A DNA stretch of 9,485 nt from LMUY01 sp964657445. GTDB lineage: Bacteria; Pseudomonadota; Alphaproteobacteria; Acetobacterales; Acetobacteraceae. The stretch is taken from positions 1 through 9,485 of the forward strand of contig CAZZVB010000173.1 of NCBI GenBank assembly GCA_964657445.1, read 5' to 3'. The notes under the pieces are model-generated. The model saw only the letters and a program-made list of their open reading frames with translations. It had not been told where the DNA came from and made no database searches. The stretch's first letter is position 1, and every line of letters starts with the position of its first letter. Both the position numbers and the translations under genes were made by a program. Positions 6,235 to 9,485 of this stretch are shown here, piece by piece.

Positions 6235-8045
6235 AGCAGCGGCCGGTCGCCGGCTCGCGGCGGAAAGACCCGCATCGGTTCGCCGCGGCCCAGCAGGCGA
6301 ACGTGCAGGCGCGAGAAGCTGTTGATGCTGGCGTAGAGAGCCAGAAAGCGATCGATCACGCTGGCGAACAGGTAGATCCCGCTGCTCTCCAGCCGCGCCG
6401 GGTCCAGCTCCAGCGTCACGTCCAACCCGCGGCAGATCGCGCCGCTACCGGGCAGCCGGGCGGACGCGCGGGTGCATTCCACGCTGCGCACGGCGTCGAT
6501 TGCCGCCCGCGTCTCCGGCAGGTCCCGCAGGTCATGCAGCCGCAGGATCTCCCGCAGCGCGTCCGCCGCCGCCACGCCGCCACTGAGCGAAAGGTGGTTC
6601 AGCGAAAGCTGGGAGATTAGCCGCCACCCCGCCTGCCGGGATGGCACCGGCCGCAACGTCAATGTCGGCGGCGTGAGGCACCGAAGCTGCGTCACCTCCG
6701 TTGCACCGTCCACGAGGCTGAGGTGAGGGCGGTTCGAACCGAACGGGATGCGGCGCGGCAGGTCGCGGTTGAGGCAGGTCAGCGACACGGACAGCACGCC
6801 ATCCGTCGGTGAGGCCGGGCCTAATTCGGCATCTACGATCGACACGGTGACGTCCGTGCTGTCGTCGCCTTCCGCCAGGCGCCGCCGCTGGCTGGTCCAG
6901 AACAGCCGCTGCCGGTCCGGATCGGCGGCATGGTGGCTGGCGAAGAACGGCAGCACCTCGCGCACCGGCCGCCCCGCTTCGCTCAACGCCACGGAGTCCA
7001 GGCTATACACCTCGCGCGTGGCGTGCCGGCGTGAGTCCGGCAGCACCAGGTATTCTGCGCGCTCATGGGTCAGCGCGATCGGTTCTGCGCGCTGCGTGAA
7101 CAGGTTGATGATCGGCGTGCAACCGAGCGCCATCGTGTCGGCCGAGATGTGCCGCTCCAGACCCGGCGCCTCACGGTCGAAGTAGAAGAACACTTCCAGC
7201 CGCGACCCGGCGGAGTGCCACGTCTTCGCGCTGAGCCCCGCCAGGTCGATGAACATGAACTTGGCGGGAAAGGCGAAATATTCGCTCAGCAGCCGGTAGC
7301 CTTCGAACGAGCGGGGCGAGTCCGGCAGCATGGCCTGCGCCGGGTCGAACCCGACCGGCTGCACCGCTTGCGGCCCAAGGAAGACGGCGCGCTGGTCCTC
7401 CGGATGGTCGCCGAGCGCCACGCCCAGCAGGTGATTGCACAACAACTCGTACAGCGCGCTGCTGTGCTGCATGGGGCCGCGCAAATAGAACCGCAGCCGG
7501 TCTATTCCGAGCCCGGTGAACGTCTGTCCCGGCGCCATGCACTCCAGCACCAGCCGCAGCGTGGCCGCGGCGCGCGGCGCGGCCGGCCCATCGGGCGCGA
7601 CGAGCGGCCGGCCGGTCAATTCCGCCGAACGCACCTCGATCGGCCAGAGATCGACGTCCTGCGTGGTGCGATAGCGGCAGCTTTCGCCGTCGATCGGCTC
7701 CATCTCCACGGGTGTGTGGCGGGCGATGCGATAGGCAACGTCCATCTCAGCGATCGGCGAGAAGCTGGCGATGGCAGCCGAGGGGAACGGCGCCAGCATG
7801 TGCGGATACAGCACGCCGAGCAGGCTATCCGTCAGTTCGGGGAATTCGTCATCCAGCTTCTGCCGGATGCGCGCTGCAATCAGCGCAAAGCCTTCCATGA
7901 GACGGGCGACATGCGGGTCATCCACCGCGTCCGCATTCAGCCGCAGGCGGCCCGCAATCTTCGGATGCGCATCGGCGAACGATCCGGCCAAGGTCCGCAG
8001 ATACGCCAGTTCCTGGTCATACAGCGGCAGCAGCCGGTCAGACAT
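6231..8045 (-). CDS. tssF: TssF (ImpG/VasA), T6SS baseplate protein
   Basis: Large baseplate wedge protein, 604 aa, about the family's normal length. The N-terminus LLPLYDQELAYLR (5-17), ADAHPKIAGRL (24-34) and LYPHMLAPFPS (79-89) are hallmark TssF motifs. Further support comes from the segment beginning GFEGYRLLSEYFAFPAKF-like in the middle of the protein (here FEGYRLLSEYFAFPAKFMF). The reading frame stays open for another 149 codons upstream, but that part is antisense-free shadow of tssE in another frame. The ATG at 8045 has GAGG 6 nt upstream (8055-8052) and begins exactly where the family homology begins. It overlaps the end of tssE by 8 bases, and its own stop overlaps the tssG TTG by 4. 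TssF with TssG and TssE builds the wedges around the VgrG spike. No internal damage is seen. Confidence 0.97.
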   Translation of the reverse strand: MSDRLLPLYDQELAYLRTLAGSFADAHPKIAGRLRLNADAVDDPHVARLMEGFALIAARIRQKLDDEFPELTDSLLGVLYPHMLAPFPSAAIASFSPIAEMDVAYRIARHTPVEMEPIDGESCRYRTTQDVDLWPIEVRSAELTGRPLVAPDGPAAPRAAATLRLVLECMAPGQTFTGLGIDRLRFYLRGPMQHSSALYELLCNHLLGVALGDHPEDQRAVFLGPQAVQPVGFDPAQAMLPDSPRSFEGYRLLSEYFAFPAKFMFIDLAGLSAKTWHSAGSRLEVFFYFDREAPGLERHISADTMALGCTPIINLFTQRAEPIALTHERAEYLVLPDSRRHATREVYSLDSVALSEAGRPVREVLPFFASHHAADPDRQRLFWTSQRRRLAEGDDSTDVTVSIVDAELGPASPTDGVLSVSLTCLNRDLPRRIPFGSNRPHLSLVDGATEVTQLRCLTPPTLTLRPVPSRQAGWRLISQLSLNHLSLSGGVAAADALREILRLHDLRDLPETRAAIDAVRSVECTRASARLPGSGAICRGLDVTLELDPARLESSGIYLFASVIDRFLALYASINSFSRLHVRLLGRGEPMRVFPPRAGDRPLL

Positions 8046-8532
8046 GGTTCGCCTCGGCCACCGAGAACCGCAGCGTCGCCGGGCTGATCGTCGAGGCGAA
8101 CAGCACGGGCACGTTGACGTCGTCCAGCAGCACCGTCGCCTCGATCCGCAGGCGCAGCACACGCTCCGCATTGTCTTTCGGGTCGAGCACGGTAACGGCG
8201 AGCTGGCGTAGCCGCGGCTCGCTATCGCGGATCGCCTCCTCCAGCCGCGCCGCGAACAGGCGGCGTTGCTCGATCGTGACGAGGTTGGCGCCGATGAAGT
8301 CCGCCGTGCCGTAACTGAACAGCGAGCGCCGCAATTGCGGCAGCGCGTTGGGCGGCGTGATGGGCCGCCTGCGCGTGTTGAGCAATGCCTCGAGGTCGCG
8401 GCGCAGGCTGTCGAGCGCATCGCGCACTTGGGTTGGGCGGCTGCGCGGCGGATCGATCGACAGATCGGGCGCATCGTCCAGCAAGCGGTCAAGGATCGAC
8501 GGCGCGGCGAGCGGAATGGCGTGGTTGATCAT
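8038..8532 (-). CDS. tssE: TssE (ImpF), gp25-like baseplate protein
   Basis: A 164-aa protein of the phage T4 gp25-like family, which sits in the baseplate and starts sheath polymerisation. Visible signatures are the N-terminal SILDRLLDD (12-20), DSLRRDLEALLNTRRR (41-56), SLFSYGTADF (70-79) and SEPRL (104-108), the last matching the EPR core motif of gp25-type proteins. The frame is open for 36 codons upstream, but that part overlaps tagJ and carries no TssE-like sequence. The ATG at 8532 overlaps the tagJ stop as ATGA and gives the usual family length, so it is chosen. It ends 8 bases into tssF. Identity is secure. Confidence 0.95.
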   Translation of the reverse strand: MINHAIPLAAPSILDRLLDDAPDLSIDPPRSRPTQVRDALDSLRRDLEALLNTRRRPITPPNALPQLRRSLFSYGTADFIGANLVTIEQRRLFAARLEEAIRDSEPRLRQLAVTVLDPKDNAERVLRLRIEATVLLDDVNVPVLFASTISPATLRFSVAEANHV

Positions 8533-9323
8533 GTCGCGAACACGATCTCGGTCACGTCGAGCAGGCCACGCGGCTCCTCGCCGGCAAGGAAGATGCGCTG
8601 CCCCGTTCCCACCACTGCGCCGCCAGCCACATCGTGCCAATCGGTTCGCTGCGCCAGGCGGTGGGCGGGTTGCGCCGCCGGGTCAACGTATTGGGCCGGC
8701 ACCGCAATATCTGCCTCCCGCCCGTCGCGTAGGGTCAGCCGGGCCTCGCGCCACAGCAGGTCGATCGGGCGTTTTGGCGGCACGAATCGGAGCGCGGCGA
8801 CGGTATCGAGATCGACCCAGATATAACCGCCATCATGGGTCAGCACTTCGAAGAACCAGGCTGACCGGTCATCGGCGTCGCGGATGTCGTCGAACCCCGC
8901 GCCATCTGCCATGCCCTGGAGTTTTGGCCGCCGTGCCTCCGCTTCCGCCAGCAGCGCGGCAGCCTCGCCGGAGCCTTCACGCAACGCCAGCGCGAGCGCA
9001 ATCGCGACGCGCTGCGGCACGGTGGGTTCTTTCAGCAATGCAGGCACGGCCGCGTCGTTGAACCAAGCCTCCCGCGCGACGGCAGCGCGCACCAGGTGGC
9101 GCATCCGGGCGATCGCGATCGGGCGATCGGTCGTCTGTTGCGCCAGCAGCGCGAGTTGCGCATCCGCACGCTCGAACGCGCCGGACAGGCACAATAACTC
9201 GGCGAGCAGGCTGCGCGCAGCGCTGTCCGTCGGGTCGGTCCGCACGGCGGCCGACAGCTCCGCCGTCGCGCGATCCAGTTCGCCGGCATCCAGCAGCGCA
9301 GCGATCGGAATGGACATGGCCAT
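8529..9323 (-). CDS. tagJ: TagJ (ImpE/HsiE-type) T6SS sheath accessory protein
   Basis: A 264-aa cytoplasmic protein of the ImpE family. The first 130 or so residues are Ala/Leu-rich helical repeats resembling tetratricopeptide repeats (for example LLDAGELDRATAELSAAVR at 10-28, then LLAELLCLSGAFERADAQL). The C-terminal half carries the ImpE signature FDDIRDADD (144-152), EVLTHDGGYIWV (159-170) and RPIDLLWREARL (185-196). Characterised relatives bind the sheath small subunit TssB and are thought to influence sheath handling by ClpV; they are found in only some T6SS classes. The first ATG (9323) overlaps the tssC stop as TGATG; a second ATG two codons later (9317) is an equally possible start. 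The stop overlaps the tssE ATG. The family call is secure; the role is known only from relatives. Confidence 0.92.
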   Translation of the reverse strand: MAMSIPIAALLDAGELDRATAELSAAVRTDPTDSAARSLLAELLCLSGAFERADAQLALLAQQTTDRPIAIARMRHLVRAAVAREAWFNDAAVPALLKEPTVPQRVAIALALALREGSGEAAALLAEAEARRPKLQGMADGAGFDDIRDADDRSAWFFEVLTHDGGYIWVDLDTVAALRFVPPKRPIDLLWREARLTLRDGREADIAVPAQYVDPAAQPAHRLAQRTDWHDVAGGAVVGTGQRIFLAGEEPRGLLDVTEIVFAT

Positions 9324-9485
9324 CAGCTTGGGCGGCTGGCGAGGTTGGTGACGAGGCGGAAGCTGGTCGCGATGCTATCGAGCTGGAAGTGCGGCTGCAG
9401 CCGCACCGTGCAGCCCAGCGCGCCCGGCCGGCCCGGCACCTCATGCACCTCGATCCCGGCGTCACGCAGGGGAAAACGGGCACGC
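9323..9485 (-). CDS. tssC: TssC (VipB/ImpC-ImpD type), last 53 codons only
   Basis: C-terminal end of the large subunit of the contractile sheath; the rest lies beyond the right edge of the window. The visible residues read RARFPLRDAGIEVHEVPG, then RPGALGCTVRLQPHFQLDS, then IATSFRLVTNLASRPS and a TGA stop. The pattern 'R-D-A-x-I-E-V-x-E-V-P-G-x-P-G' followed by '(R/K)PHFQ(L/I)-(D/E)' and 'LRLV' is the TssC terminus that interlocks with TssB strands in the sheath. The stop shares one base with the tagJ start (TGATG). Because some imp-type clusters carry two TssC-like genes in a row, I cannot say from this fragment which copy it would be. Truncation is due to the window, not to mutation. Confidence 0.88.
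   Translation of the reverse strand, partial: RARFPLRDAGIEVHEVPGRPGALGCTVRLQPHFQLDSIATSFRLVTNLASRPS

Noticed and set aside
7065..8087. A 340-codon open frame on the plus strand opposite tssF
   Set aside because: It is antisense to well-conserved tssF, its translation is Arg/Gln/His-rich without recognisable domains, and long antisense frames are expected in high-GC coding DNA.
8046..8492. In-frame 149-codon extension upstream of tssF
   Set aside because: It lies in another frame over tssE, is Arg/Ser/Cys-rich, and TssF homology and a good ribosome site begin exactly at the ATG at 8045.
1..9485. A new or undescribed system hidden in the cluster
   Set aside because: Every stretch over 20 bases is accounted for by a recognisable T6SS core or accessory gene, with no orphan gene, repeat array or mobile element left over.

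Overview
The window is an uninterrupted stretch of one minus-strand operon for the structural core of a type VI secretion system (T6SS). Transcription runs from base 9485 toward base 1. In that order the genes are tssC (3' end only), tagJ/impE, tssE, tssF, tssG, tagH (FHA protein), tssJ, tssK, tssL and tssM (5' end only). Both end genes are cut by the window edges, not by mutation. There are no RNA genes, mobile elements, CRISPR arrays or intergenic regions. The longest non-coding gap is 17 bp, and most junctions are start/stop overlaps of 1 to 8 bases.

Organism: base composition is high in G+C (about two thirds by eye, not counted). The gene order follows the Rhizobium/Agrobacterium 'imp' layout (impD-E-F-G-H-I-J-K-L), with a TssJ lipoprotein gene added between the FHA gene (impI) and tssK (impJ). 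This suggests a Gram-negative proteobacterium, plausibly an alphaproteobacterium. I cannot name a genus, and some beta/gammaproteobacterial clusters have related orders.

How the genes work together: TssE, TssF and TssG are baseplate parts. TssK links the baseplate to the membrane complex of TssJ (outer-membrane lipoprotein), TssL and TssM (inner membrane). TssC is the large subunit of the contractile sheath built on the baseplate. TagJ is a sheath-associated accessory protein. TagH carries an FHA phosphothreonine-binding domain, usually the readout of post-translational control by a PpkA kinase. No kinase, phosphatase, ClpV, Hcp, VgrG, TssA, TssB or effector gene lies in this window; some may lie outside it.

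The most interesting points are modest. TssL has an acidic N-terminal segment with a threonine (Thr12) placed like the phosphothreonine recognised by Fha in Agrobacterium. TssL also carries a C-terminal OmpA-like peptidoglycan-binding domain. tssJ sits inside an otherwise imp-like order and is flanked by the two largest gaps. tssG appears to start with TTG and tssM with GTG. I saw no evidence of a previously undescribed system; this reads as a well-preserved, probably functional T6SS core.
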